A stretch of 64,000 nt of DNA from Bombardia bombarda (taxonomy: Eukaryota > Ascomycota > Sordariomycetes > Sordariales > Lasiosphaeriaceae). Under the pieces are notes generated by a model. The model saw nothing but the letters and a program-made list of their open reading frames with translations. It was not told the DNA's origin and searched no databases. Below are positions 43,086 to 52,998 of the stretch, piece by piece (within the stretch, counting starts at the first letter, position 1; every line of letters starts with the position of its first letter). Made by a program: the position numbers and the translations under genes. Where the stretch lies: NCBI GenBank assembly GCA_030512295.1, contig JAULSR010000010.1, positions 186,001 through 250,000 of the forward strand, read 5' to 3'.

Positions 43086-44778
43086 ATGAGTGTAAGTGTT
43101 TCACCGCCCAACCCCCCATACACGTCGGCTAACAATGGACCAGTACGGGTTAGTCTCTACTCCTCGGACGTCGACGGCACCAGGCCAATTGATACTCAAA
43201 CCCGCTTACCCCGAGTCGAACTGACGTGTGTGACCTGCAGATACGGCGGGAGGGCAAACCCCTTCGATGACAGGAACAGCACAGCAGATGATAGCTATGG
43301 AGCGCCGGCCGGTGGAAGAGCAGCTCCTGCTGCCTATGGTCAAGGACCACGCCCAGGCGGCGGCGGGTCCGCACCGAGATACAACCAAGGTCCCGCAATG
43401 GGACGGGACGAATATGGATGTGAGTCCAGCCCACTGCTCCGACACAGCTACGGCTGTCCACGCAAGACCTTGCTGACCGCAATCCCCCAAACAGCGAGCA
43501 ACGTGGAGATGTCGTCGCTTTCGCAGAATGCTGGCTCGTTCGCCAAGGCAGACCCCAACGCCATCCTAAACGAGTGTCGAGAAATCGACGGCGGCATCGA
43601 CGAGATCGACGCACAGCTCAACCAGCTGCGCATGCTACAAGAACGGTCCCTCACCGACGCCGACACGTCCAGCGGGTCCTCCACCAGTCGCCAGCTCGAC
43701 CGCATCTCGGCAGAGACCATGACCATGTACCGCAGCCTGACGGACCGCGTCCGCAAGGTCAAGTCGGGCCCAGAGGCCCGGCAGCCCAGGAACACGGCAC
43801 AGGTCAACCGCATCGACCGGCGGCTGAAGCAGGCGATTCAGGAGTACCAGAACGTGGAGTCACAGTTCCGGAAGAAGACACAGGACCAGATGGCCCGCCA
43901 GTACCGCATCGTGCGTCCCGATGCCACCGAGTCCGAGGTCCGCGCTGCCGTCGAGGACACGAGCGGCAACTCCCAGGTCTTCCAGCAGGCCCTCATGCAG
44001 GGCAACCGCATGGGCCAGGCGAGGTCGGTCTTGAACGCTGTTCAGGATCGTCATGCCGCTTTGCAGAAGATTGAGTCACAGATCATCGAGCTGGCGCAGC
44101 TGTTTGAGCAGCTCAACACTCTTATTGTTGAGCAGGAGGTCGTGGTCGCCCAGATCGAGCAGAAGAGCGAGGAGGTTGTCGAGAACCTCGACAAGGGCAA
44201 CGAGGAGATTGGGGTTGCGATCCAGACGGCTAAGAAGACGCGTAAAAAGAAGTGGATCTGCCTCGGTATCTGTGGTATGTGTCTCCCATCGAGAATAGCC
44301 TCATCTATGGTGCCACAGCTAACGTGTAACCCCAGTTGCCATCATCGTCATCATCGTCGTCATCGTTGTCGCATATGTTATGATCAACCGCGCCGCAAAT
44401 GGCTCCTCAAACACCACCACCACCACCACCGAACCCGCCAAGCCGGCAAAGCGCAGCCTCTTCCAGCGGAGCGTGCTCGACGACTTGCAGATGAACACAG
44501 CTCGCAGCGTCGAATTCGCTGGCGAAGCCCCCGTGACTAGCGTCTATGCCCAGTCAAAAATCGTTGTCCCCAACAGCGACTTCGACGCTGATAAAGCTCC
44601 GTTTGCGACATTTGCGGGCAGCGGGCGGGCGCAGAGCCGAGCCGCAAAGGAGCAACGCCGCGGTCTAGTTCAAGACATGGCCGTAGTACCACACAGGAAA
44701 GCCGGCACAGCCGGCAGCAAACGCTACGTTGTTTCCGACGACTGGAAGCCAGTGAAAGATGGGTCCGCTGACAAGTGA
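43086..44778 (+). CDS. SSO1: Plasma-membrane syntaxin (Sso-type t-SNARE) with long C-terminal tail
   Basis: Five exons: 43086-43091, 43144-43148 (5 nt), 43241-43419, 43495-44274 and 44336-44778, giving 470 residues. The N-terminus MSYGYGGRANPF is Gly/Tyr-rich. The Habc domain starts near AILNECREIDGGIDEID. The Qa-SNARE helix includes IESQIIELAQLFEQLN, with the zero-layer glutamine expected in LIVEQEVV. A basic juxtamembrane KKTRKKK is followed by a membrane segment at about 317-340. Sso proteins pair with SNAP-25-type partners to fuse secretory vesicles with the plasma membrane. After the membrane segment the frame stays open for about 130 more residues (Thr/Ser-rich, then mixed). In tail-anchored syntaxins normally only a few residues follow. 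The gene model before the tail is strong. Confidence 0.9.
43144..43148 (+). other. 5-nt micro-exon of the syntaxin gene
   Basis: TACGG lies between an intron ending CTAAC...CCAG (43092-43143) and one starting GTTAGT and ending CTGCAG (43149-43240). Skipping it shifts exon 3 out of frame. Including it yields MSYGYGG, a family-like N-terminus. Confidence 0.75.
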
Positions 44779-45877
44779 AACCCACACACGCGGCTAGCTC
44801 GCTGTGTGGTCGATTTGGAGGCTACAAGACTGCGAGCGTGAGCCGCAGTTTTTGATACATATTATTTTCTTACTGCAGCAAGCCTTGACTAAAAGCATAT
44901 TACTGTGGACAAACTTAAAGTTCGCGGCATTTGGCCATTTTCATTTCTGTTATCTGGGTTGGCGGTGAATTATGGATTAATGGGGAGGCGGCGTTGGATT
45001 GATGTTTTTGTTCCTTTTGTTTAAGCTGCATTGTTGTGTAGGATGGTCGTCAGTCGCTATATCCCAGCCCTTTGCCTATCATCACAATCTCCCATTTTTG
45101 AGATACATATTGGTGACAATCCATTCTGAGCATCCATGAAGCCGTAGAGTACTTCTTGAAGCACTGTGAGCGGTTTTCTTTGTATCATCGTCAGAGTTTA
45201 ATGTTTGTTTAGCAAATACTATTTCAGATAAATCGCTCCCTTTGACATGCCATACAAGGAGAGACTTAAAAACGCCTTTAATAAAATAAACCAATAACGC
45301 CGCCACCATTCCTCAAGTCTAGATATTATTCATTAAAAGTTCTCCGTCCCAAAGGATAAAGAACGGTCATGAATCGTGAAGTTCGTATATACAAGCAACG
45401 AGAAGAGGAATAAAAAATGGCAACGTAGTTTCCAGACAATGAGGCGCGGTAATAAGTCGCTGAAGCTCGAGTTCCCACCTACCTGTTCCTCCTGGTGGCG
45501 CATGCGAGACTAGGAGGCAGGAACGGCATATCTCGACCAACCTTACCCAAAAACGTACTTTGTTGATTGAGGTTCGAAACTGGAGGGGGATCGCGGCATT
45601 ACTGAGAGGGTGATAGCTTTGGGTCAGTGCAGAAGACAGGCAGGCTGTCTTCGGGTTAGTGGTGATAGGGACATATCGAGGTGGATGATAAGGGCCGCGA
45701 GAGACCCCACCGACAACACAGTGCCCCCAAGCGACGGACCCGGCCACCCGACTTGTAATACCTTATCCAAACTGGACCAGCCCATTTGGCCTTTTTATCC
45801 ATCGATGACGATGGCCAAGAAGCGCCATAAATACGAGGTCGCTGACAGTGCAAAAGTTGGCATCTCGCCTCTTTTTC
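44779..45877. other. Intergenic, convergent 3' regions
   Basis: 1.1 kb, AT-richer than its surroundings; no gene recognised. Confidence 0.55.
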
Positions 45878-46807
45878 TCAAGCACCTCCAGTCTCATCCT
45901 CAAAGCCAGCAGGCGCAAACCCCTCGAATCCGGCGTTCTGCTCAAGATTGTTTTGTTGTTCCGCCTCGATCATCCGCTGTCGTTCCGCGCCCACCTCGAC
46001 GACCCGATGCAGCAGTCCCATGCGCTGGTCAAAGTCAACCAACAGGCGCGCATAGTCGTCTGTGGAGGACGATGACGATTGTTGGCGCGTCCCGCTAGCC
46101 CCGGACGATTGTAGCTCCAACTCGGGCGTCGACGTCGTCAGTGGTGCGGCGGTGGCGGTGGCGGTGGCGGTGGCGGCGGACGGCTCGATGCTCACGCCGT
46201 CGATCTTGAGCACCAGGGTGCCGGGGAGGCTGTAGCTGCGCTCGGCTGCGCCATCGTTGTCTTTCATGTGGCTGACGCTCGCGGATACCACAGCCCAGTC
46301 GGGGGATAAGCTGCTTGCCCAGGCCACCTCCAGGCCGGCACCGTCGGGGGTGGGGGCCATGTCGAGGACAACGGCGCGCTCGTTCTGGTTGTCGTTGTCC
46401 TCAATGTGCTGGGCGAGCGCGGCAGTCATGAGGTCTGGGTCGTCGTCGGCGAAGATGTAGTGTACAGTCGGGTGGTAGGTGGTCTGGCGGTGGGATGGAT
46501 GCGTGTTGGAGGTGAGCAAGGTGAAGAGCGGGGTGAAGGGTGGCTCATCGGGCTGCTGCTGTGTCAAGGACGAAGATGGCTCGTCCACGGCCGGGCCTGT
46601 CGGGGTCCCCTGTTGCGGGGAGTGTGGATGCGAGTATGCGGCAGAGAGAGGTCGTGCGTGGGCGAGAGCTTCCTGACGGTCTCGTTCTCGGCGCAGGCTT
46701 GATCGACTCGCATGGCTGGCTACCGAGGGCCGTCGGCTGTGCGGAGTGGATGAGGCGTGGTGGGCGGCGGCTGAGGAGCCTGGACGGTTGGGATCTGGAT
46801 CCGTCAT
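45878..46807 (-). CDS. Conserved-looking hypothetical protein
   Basis: Single exon, 309 residues, start ATG at 46807 (MTDPDPNRPG). The first ~120 residues are Ser/His/Pro-rich and disordered. Residues about 120-225 form a compact alternating hydrophobic region (TVHYIFADDDPDLM, ERAVVLDMAPTPDG, LEVAWASSLSPDWAVVSASV, GTLVLKIDGVS), likely a small beta-rich domain. An Ala-Thr run coded by a GGTGGC microsatellite (about 46150-46176) follows. The last ~70 residues are predicted helix (YARLLVDFDQRMGLLHRVVE, AERQRMIEAEQQNNLEQ). I know similar unnamed proteins from other Sordariomycetes but no function. Confidence 0.7.
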   Translation of the reverse strand: MTDPDPNRPGSSAAAHHASSTPHSRRPSVASHASRSSLRRERDRQEALAHARPLSAAYSHPHSPQQGTPTGPAVDEPSSSLTQQQPDEPPFTPLFTLLTSNTHPSHRQTTYHPTVHYIFADDDPDLMTAALAQHIEDNDNQNERAVVLDMAPTPDGAGLEVAWASSLSPDWAVVSASVSHMKDNDGAAERSYSLPGTLVLKIDGVSIEPSAATATATATAAPLTTSTPELELQSSGASGTRQQSSSSSTDDYARLLVDFDQRMGLLHRVVEVGAERQRMIEAEQQNNLEQNAGFEGFAPAGFEDETGGA

Positions 46808-47570
46808 GTTTGGCGGGCTTCGTGATAATACGAGTGGGGAAATGGCTTCTGGTGGTGTGCGGAAGAGATGGTGATACCGCGATGACAATGGTAGTGATGA
46901 CGATGGGTATGATGGAGGAGGAGGTGGTGGTGGTGATGATGGCGGCCTGTGGAATCGAATGAGGCTGTGGCTAGTTGCAGCATGGTGGGTTGCGTTTTCG
47001 GTATTGAATCAAAGGTTCAGAGTGAATTACCGTTCAAAGGAAAAGCCCGAGGCAACAATGCCGCAAAACAGTCCCAAACAGGCTGCCAGAGTTTCTGGAC
47101 TTGACAATGTCTAGAATAGGCAGAGAGCTCAGGAAGGTGCCTATCAAAGCGCAGCTAAAGCTACTCCAACAAAAGCGCCTAGTCTAAATAGCTTATCTTA
47201 TCGTGCCTATTACAGACGGCATTCAAGGCTCCAAAGACGCGATCGGGTGATCTCGCATGTGACGTCCGGATGCTAGGTTCCATCCATTGGCTTTGGTGGG
47301 CCGTTACTGGCTGGCGGGGACTCCCGAAGAGAGGATCTTCAGGGGTTTGGAGCACCACAGTTTAGCCTTGGCTGGGCTGAAGTTCTCAACAGCCTCAGCT
47401 TGAAGGTAAGTACGTAGTATGCATGTATTCTTTCGGATTCATATATAATATGTTTGGTTCCCCACAATAAGAAAATCATGTCTTGTTTTCATGCCTTGCT
47501 AGCTAAGGTAAGCTACAAAGGCACCCATCGAAAGTGATTCCCTTCTCTACTCGCTAGATGTAAACCTAGC
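46808..47570. other. Intergenic between unknown gene and APC11
   Basis: 763 bp; promoter of the unknown minus-strand gene and 3' region of APC11. Nothing else recognised. Confidence 0.55.
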
Positions 47571-48065
47571 CTAGATCCCCGCCTCGGGCGGTCCTTGAGT
47601 TGTGTCAATGGACGACGCCTCATTCGTTTGCTCGGTCCATTCAAATTCTGTCTTCGGTTAGAATGTACTGCTCCCATATCAAGCTGAAGATTAACACATA
47701 CTCTGGCGGCACATTGGGCATTGGCCCTTTGCCGAGTCTTGTTTGATCCACTCGAGGATGCAGTGCTAGGTAGGGTGATACGGTCAGCCAGAGAGCCACA
47801 TGAAAGGCAACCATTCAGGGAGAACAAAAGGCTAACCATATGGAAGTTATGTCCGCATTTCCCAGACGCTAAAACACAGTCAATCAGCAGCCTCCTAGCC
47901 ATCAGACGAAGCTGCAAACTTACACAGACTACAATCGTCACCTGGGTATTTGCAAGCTGGACACGTGCCATCAAAATGCACTTGGCAGATGCCGCAGACG
48001 TCGTCCTCAGGAAGATCCCATCGCCAGGTCGCAACCGCGTTCCACTTCTTGATGTTGACTTTCAT
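47571..48065 (-). CDS. APC11: Anaphase-promoting complex subunit 11 (RING-H2)
   Basis: Four small exons, 48065-47924, 47868-47837, 47765-47702 and 47647-47571, giving 104 residues. The N-terminus MKVNIKKWNAVATWRWDLPE is the APC11 signature. Zinc ligands follow in order: CGICQVHFDGTCPAC, CGHNFHMHCILEW and QCPMCRQKFEW, the APC11-type RING-H2 with its extra cysteines. The protein is the catalytic RING of the anaphase-promoting complex, recruiting E2 enzymes to ubiquitinate cyclins and securin. All junctions keep frame with GT...AG ends. The C-terminal ~20 residues after KFEWTEQ are not conserved. It is divergent from the sulfurtransferase gene 797 bp away. Confidence 0.95.
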
Positions 48066-48862
48066 TTTCAGGCAGCAGATGTGGGAGATTGCAGATGGCG
48101 TTGTGAGAAATTTGGTCCTTCAAGAAATGCAAACAGTGGCAGAGCGCCCTGATGCTTTCATGATATCCCGTCGTCTCGAAGAATGTAGATATCGAAGTAG
48201 GAAGGAGCAACACACAGAGCCGTCATGTAATCGAATCTGGGCTGATTGGCTCTGAAAGTTCAAGGGCGGCAACCTAGCGGCATGGGCGGCTGATAAGCAC
48301 AGGCGGGAGGAGCATCCATGCCAGGAAGTTTAGTGGCCCAAGCTCCTGTAGCGCAGAGCACGGCATCCTCCAACGTCTGACCTTCAGCAGTGCTTGCCTC
48401 TGGAGAGCTTCCCCACCCCCCATTCAGAAAACCTACCTACGGATAGCTTAGCCGGCCTCCTCAACGGCCAACGTCCCTACCTACCCAGACCACCAGATAA
48501 CAAACTAATCCCAAGACAAAGAAAGTCTAAACCCCGCATCAAACCGAACGTTGGACATCTAACCCGACCTTCTTACGTATCTTGTTCGCAGCTTCTTCTT
48601 GTGCTTCAATCAGCCGCTGACTTCGGTCGGGAACCCGGTGACAGGGAATTCCGAGTCTCGGTGAAGCAGAGAGTGCAGAGACAAAAGCTGCATAAAAGAA
48701 AGCATCCGAACATCGGTCAATTCGCCGCCGATCACCATCACGACCTCACCGGCCGCCCATAGACAAAACCGCCACACACACTAGTTCTACCACTTCATCT
48801 ACCATCCACCGCCACGCCATCGATCGACGACCACGCCACGCTAGTGAATCGACGTCGCCGCC
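48066..48862. promoter_or_regulatory. Divergent promoter region of APC11 and sulfurtransferase
   Basis: 797 bp between two diverging start codons. No ORF supported and no specific site identified. Confidence 0.5.
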
Positions 48863-49998
48863 ATGGCCTTTCTCTCCGTCATCCACCCGTTACGGGTGTC
48901 ACTGCCGCAATGCAGCTCACGACAATTGTACCGAAGCCTCGCCCGCAGCTCCTCAGCTCGCCCCCTCGTCCTCAGGGCAGGAGCTTGTCGGTCCTTCTCC
49001 AACTATCTCGTTTCTCCCCAGGAGCTCGCCGACGCTCTGAAGACGAGCCCTCCGTCCCCCATATCATCCGAACCCCGCGTCATCCCGCTGTGCGCCTCGT
49101 GGTTCATGCCCAACGATCCCCAGGGCCGCACCGGCATCGATGTCTTCCGCGAGAAGCGTATTCCCAAGGCCCGCTTCTTCGACCTCGACAAGGTCATAGA
49201 CAAGCGCAGCCCATACCCCCACATGCTCCCCAACTCCAAACACTTTGCCGAGTCCATGAGCGAGCTTGGCATCCGCCGCGAAGATACCGTCGTCGTCTAC
49301 GATAGCTGGGAGCTGGGCATATTCAGCGCCCCGCGCGTCGGCTGGACCATGAAGGTCTTTGGCCACCCCAAGGTCCACATTCTCAACAACTTTAGGTTAT
49401 GGGTTGACCAGGGCCTGCCCACCGAGTCGGGCAATGTGTGGACCGTCGAGTGCGGCATGTACCCCATCCCCGAGCTGGACGAGAACAAGGTTGCCGACTT
49501 TGACGCCGTCCGCGAAGTCGCTCTGGACTACAACAAGGAGGGTGCCGAGGGCGTCCAGGTTCTGGATGCGAGATCGCATGGTCGCTGGGCCGGCACTGTC
49601 CCCGAGCCGAGAGCAGGTCTCTCCTCGGGTCACATGCCTGGCTCCATCAACATCCCCTTCGATGCCGTGCTGGACCCCGAGACGAAGGCCTTTCTCCCCA
49701 CCGAGAAGTTGAAGGAGCTGTTTACAAAGAGCGGCGTGGATCCCACCAAGCCCATCATCTCCACCTGCGGAACCGGTGTCACCGCCTGCATTATCGAGAC
49801 AGCCTTGAACGAGGCCGGCGTCGGATCACCTGAGACCAGGAAGGTCTACGACGGAAGCTGGACGTGAGTGCCCCTCGTTACTATTCCTTACAAATTCCTG
49901 CTATCTTCGTAGATAGTTTACTGACATTACGCAGAGAATGGGCACAGAGAGTGAAGCCGTCGGACTCGCTCATCCGGAAGGAAGGTGATGTCGTGTAG
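48863..49998 (+). CDS. Thiosulfate/3-mercaptopyruvate sulfurtransferase (tandem rhodanese)
   Basis: Two exons, 48863-49863 and 49935-49998, 354 residues. Residues 1-45 are basic, Ser-rich and acid-free, consistent with a mitochondrial presequence. Two rhodanese domains follow. The first includes PKARFFDLDKVIDKRSPYPH and VVVYDSWELGIFSAPRVGW. The second has VLDARSHGRWAGTVPEPR, SGHMPGSINIPF and the catalytic loop CGTGVTAC (Cys302), which fits the 3-mercaptopyruvate-type CG(S/T)GVT loop. The enzyme transfers sulfane sulfur to cyanide or thiols and takes part in cysteine catabolism. The last exon codes the final 20 residues (EWAQRVKPSDSL...), which carry the conserved W after the GSW motif. Confidence 0.94.
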
Positions 49999-51192
49999 AG
50001 CTGAGCACACTTTTGGTGCTGTGACAAGCTCTGTTGGGTCCACTTGAGTTAACGACAAGGCACGAGGATGCCCCTCTTTTCTCACTGCCTTTCATTATAC
50101 CTATTATACGTGTGTATGACTACCCTATGATACACTGCAAACATTTGCGCGCTGCCTTTGTTATTCTTTGCGTCGCCCTGAGATTCAAGACTGGCGGCTC
50201 GCAGCACATCTCGGAGGTGTCTTTTTTTCGCGTGCGTCTGACTGAGAGGAGGTTTGGTGTTTCGGGCGTTCTGGACGGAGCCCTGAAGCTACATAGGATT
50301 GCATTGTCTACGCTTCCATGCATTTAGCGCCCTGATCGAAATACTCCACAGCTTTTACTATTTACCGGACATGTGCGTCTCAGACCTTGCACAAACAGCT
50401 TACCTTGCCGTTCTGTTCTTGTCTTTGTAGCAAGTCGCGGTTGACGTAACTATTTTCGGTTCCATTCCTATGACCACTGACTGTCAGTTTTGGTAAGGCT
50501 CAGAAGCACACCGTAGAGTTGGTCGATTAACTATTTCTGGACGAGTTTCGAATACGCAGAGGTGTTCGTCGGATATTTTGATCAGTGCGGAGCTATTAAT
50601 TTCGTCCCAGAGCTTGGGATTACTCCGTTTGTATGCATATCTTGTCGGCGATGAAATACAGGTTTGATACATTAGTTGGATGTTACACAATGTGTTTACA
50701 TCCCATCTTGGATTGGCTGTTTGCTACCCCTTTTCCAATGTTTTCGTATATTAAAAGACCGGGAGATGACAACCATAAGACACAACACTAGTACTCAGTA
50801 CAAAGGATGCAACGTATCTGAATACAGCATGTGCGGTGTCCTTGGCTTCCACTTAGCCTTTCACTAGACTAAGGCCCCTTTATTGCTCTGTGTCCAAATG
50901 GTTGACGTCATTTGGCTCGCGACTGGGAGGTGTACTTAATCTGTACCAGGAGAAAGAGACCTCTTGCACCCATTGGCATGTCAAATGATTGAACTCTGTT
51001 CTGTCATAATTCCCAAGTTTTAAAAGAGCTGGTATTCCCCGTGATAACGTCGTCTTGCAAAGTTTGAGTGCATAATGCATGCCACATTGCATGTTTCTCA
51101 AATCGGCCACTTGTAGCTTTACTTCGAGGTTGGATTTACGGTTTTTTCCGGCAGTACCACTCCCTTCATGCAGGCAACGCCTTCCAAATAAT
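49999..51192. other. Intergenic, 1.2 kb
   Basis: Sulfurtransferase 3' region and DHH gene promoter. No ORF with recognisable features. Confidence 0.55.
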
Positions 51193-52491
51193 ATGAAGCG
51201 AAAGATTACCTCCGCAGTAAACAATGCCAAGCCCAGGAAGTTACGGATAGAGGTGCCAGAGTATTACCTAACACCACCTGTCCAGGACACTGCGACAGGG
51301 GAAGTTATTTAGCCAGCTTCAAAAGACGATATAGAAGAGGCGCAACGCTTCATTCATGACTGGTAAAGTGTGACACAGGCCAATGATTATCCCCATGACT
51401 GATAGTGAAACAGTGTAGCGGCAAGAAAGCCAACACTCATCGTCCCAGACAAGGATGCGGATGGGCTTGCCTCGGGGGTGATTCTTCAATGGACTCTGGT
51501 ACTCTTGGGTCTGACTGAGCATCTCATAACCGTCCACCTCGTCCAAAAAGGTGCCAACATCCATCCTGATTCAGAGCGTGCAGCCATAGCGCGCTGCTCC
51601 CCCTCGTATATATTCGTGCTAGACCAGGGCTCACGCCACGCACCGCCTGTCATCGACGACCCGGCTCACAAGGCCCTCGTCATCGATCACCACCAGGCCG
51701 AGACAGAAGACTTTCCAGCAGGCTCGCAGCACATCACCGCCTGCCACAGCCCACCGGTAGCAACAACCTCCCTGCTAACCTATTTAGTCTGCCGCGACTT
51801 GCACGCAGACATCTCCACAAAATGTGACTGGCTTGCCGTCATGGGCACGCACGGCGATCTGGATAACTCTTTCAAGTGGGAATCCCCATTTCCTGACATG
51901 GCCACGACGCTCAAGCAGCACACGAGAAAGCGTCTCAACGACGCCGTGTCGCTGATCAACGCCCCGCGGCGCACGGCGGCCTACGACGTAGCTGGGGCTT
52001 GGAAAGCATTGCTAGACGCATCGTCGCCGACAGAGCTTCTGGCAAATCGCACGCTACTCGCGGCCCGCGCTGAAGTTAATGCTGAGGTCGAACGGTGCAC
52101 GCATGTGGCACCCAAGTTCTCGGCTGACGGCCGTGTTGCCGTCCTCCGCATTCGCTCGGCTGCGCAGGTACATCCTGTCATTGCCACTCGCTGGGCTGGC
52201 CATCTGGCACCGGCAAAGTTGGAAATAGTGCTTGTCGCCAATGAGGGCTACCTTCCTGGCATGGTCAACTTCTCGTTTCGCGTGGCGCGTTGCGCAAAGG
52301 CCAAGGAGCCTGCAGTGGATATTATTGGTGTTCTGGAGGAGGTTGCCAACCGCACTGCCGACCCGTCGCTGCGTGAGAGGCTAGTGCAGTCTTTTGCGAG
52401 GGGACATAAGCAGGCCAGCGGCAGTGTTGTGCCAAAGGACGAGTTTGAGGAGTTGATGGCTGTTTTGGATGTCGGCAGTCGGATGAGCTAG
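51193..52491 (+). pseudogene. DHH-family phosphoesterase gene with an in-frame stop
   Basis: Two exons, 51193-51362 and 51414-52491. Apart from one codon it would encode 415 residues. The DHH superfamily metal motifs are intact: VPDKDADGLASG, FVLDQGSRHAPP, LVIDHHQAE (the DHH motif) and MGTHGDLDNS. A DHHA1-like region follows. These enzymes are Mn-dependent phosphoesterases or exonucleases. Codon 40 is TAG (51310-51312), in the segment GEVI-stop-PASKDDIEEAQRFI, where the family normally has Trp. A single G-to-A change (TGG to TAG) explains it. The intron is 51 bp (GTAAAG...ACAG). Everything downstream looks under selection, so the stop is recent, an error, or read through. No splice variant of realistic length removes it. 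Confidence 0.8.
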
Positions 52492-52998
52492 AAAAAGGCG
52501 GATATGACGCAGGCAAAGTCGAACAGCATAACAAACTATTTCGTGAAGAAAACAGGTATTAGCTGACTGTCCCTTCCAGCGCCCTAAGATAGTATTTCGT
52601 CATTGCCAAGCCGATCTCAACCTTCCAACAGCTTGTTCATGATTCCGGAGACGAAACACTCGTCCTGGGGATGATCAAGTTTACGTCATTTTTGTTGACT
52701 ACCGAACATGTTCAGATACATCGCCTTATGAATATCTAGGCCGATCGAGGTGATTTGATTGAAACAAACTGTCCCATGCTAACGCCAATGTCCATTCCTT
52801 CAGGTCTAGTTCTAATACTCCTGAGTAGTTCAGTATATTAGAACTCCAATTATCGAATTTAATAGCGGGCAACTTACATTGAAATCCTCGTAATCTTCGT
52901 TACACTCGTAAAAACTTAGCAATAGTACAAACTTCCAAAACTTACAGTAACTTGCCGCCAATGAACATGAAACCTTCCGGTGCCAATACGGCACCTTA
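52492..52998. other. Intergenic, convergent 3' regions
   Basis: 507 bp, AT-rich; nothing recognised. Confidence 0.55.

Noticed and set aside
51285..51317. A 33-nt intron that would remove the stop codon of the DHH gene (GTCCAG...TTTAG)
   Set aside because: Too short for a fungal intron, the donor is poor, and it would delete residues normally present.
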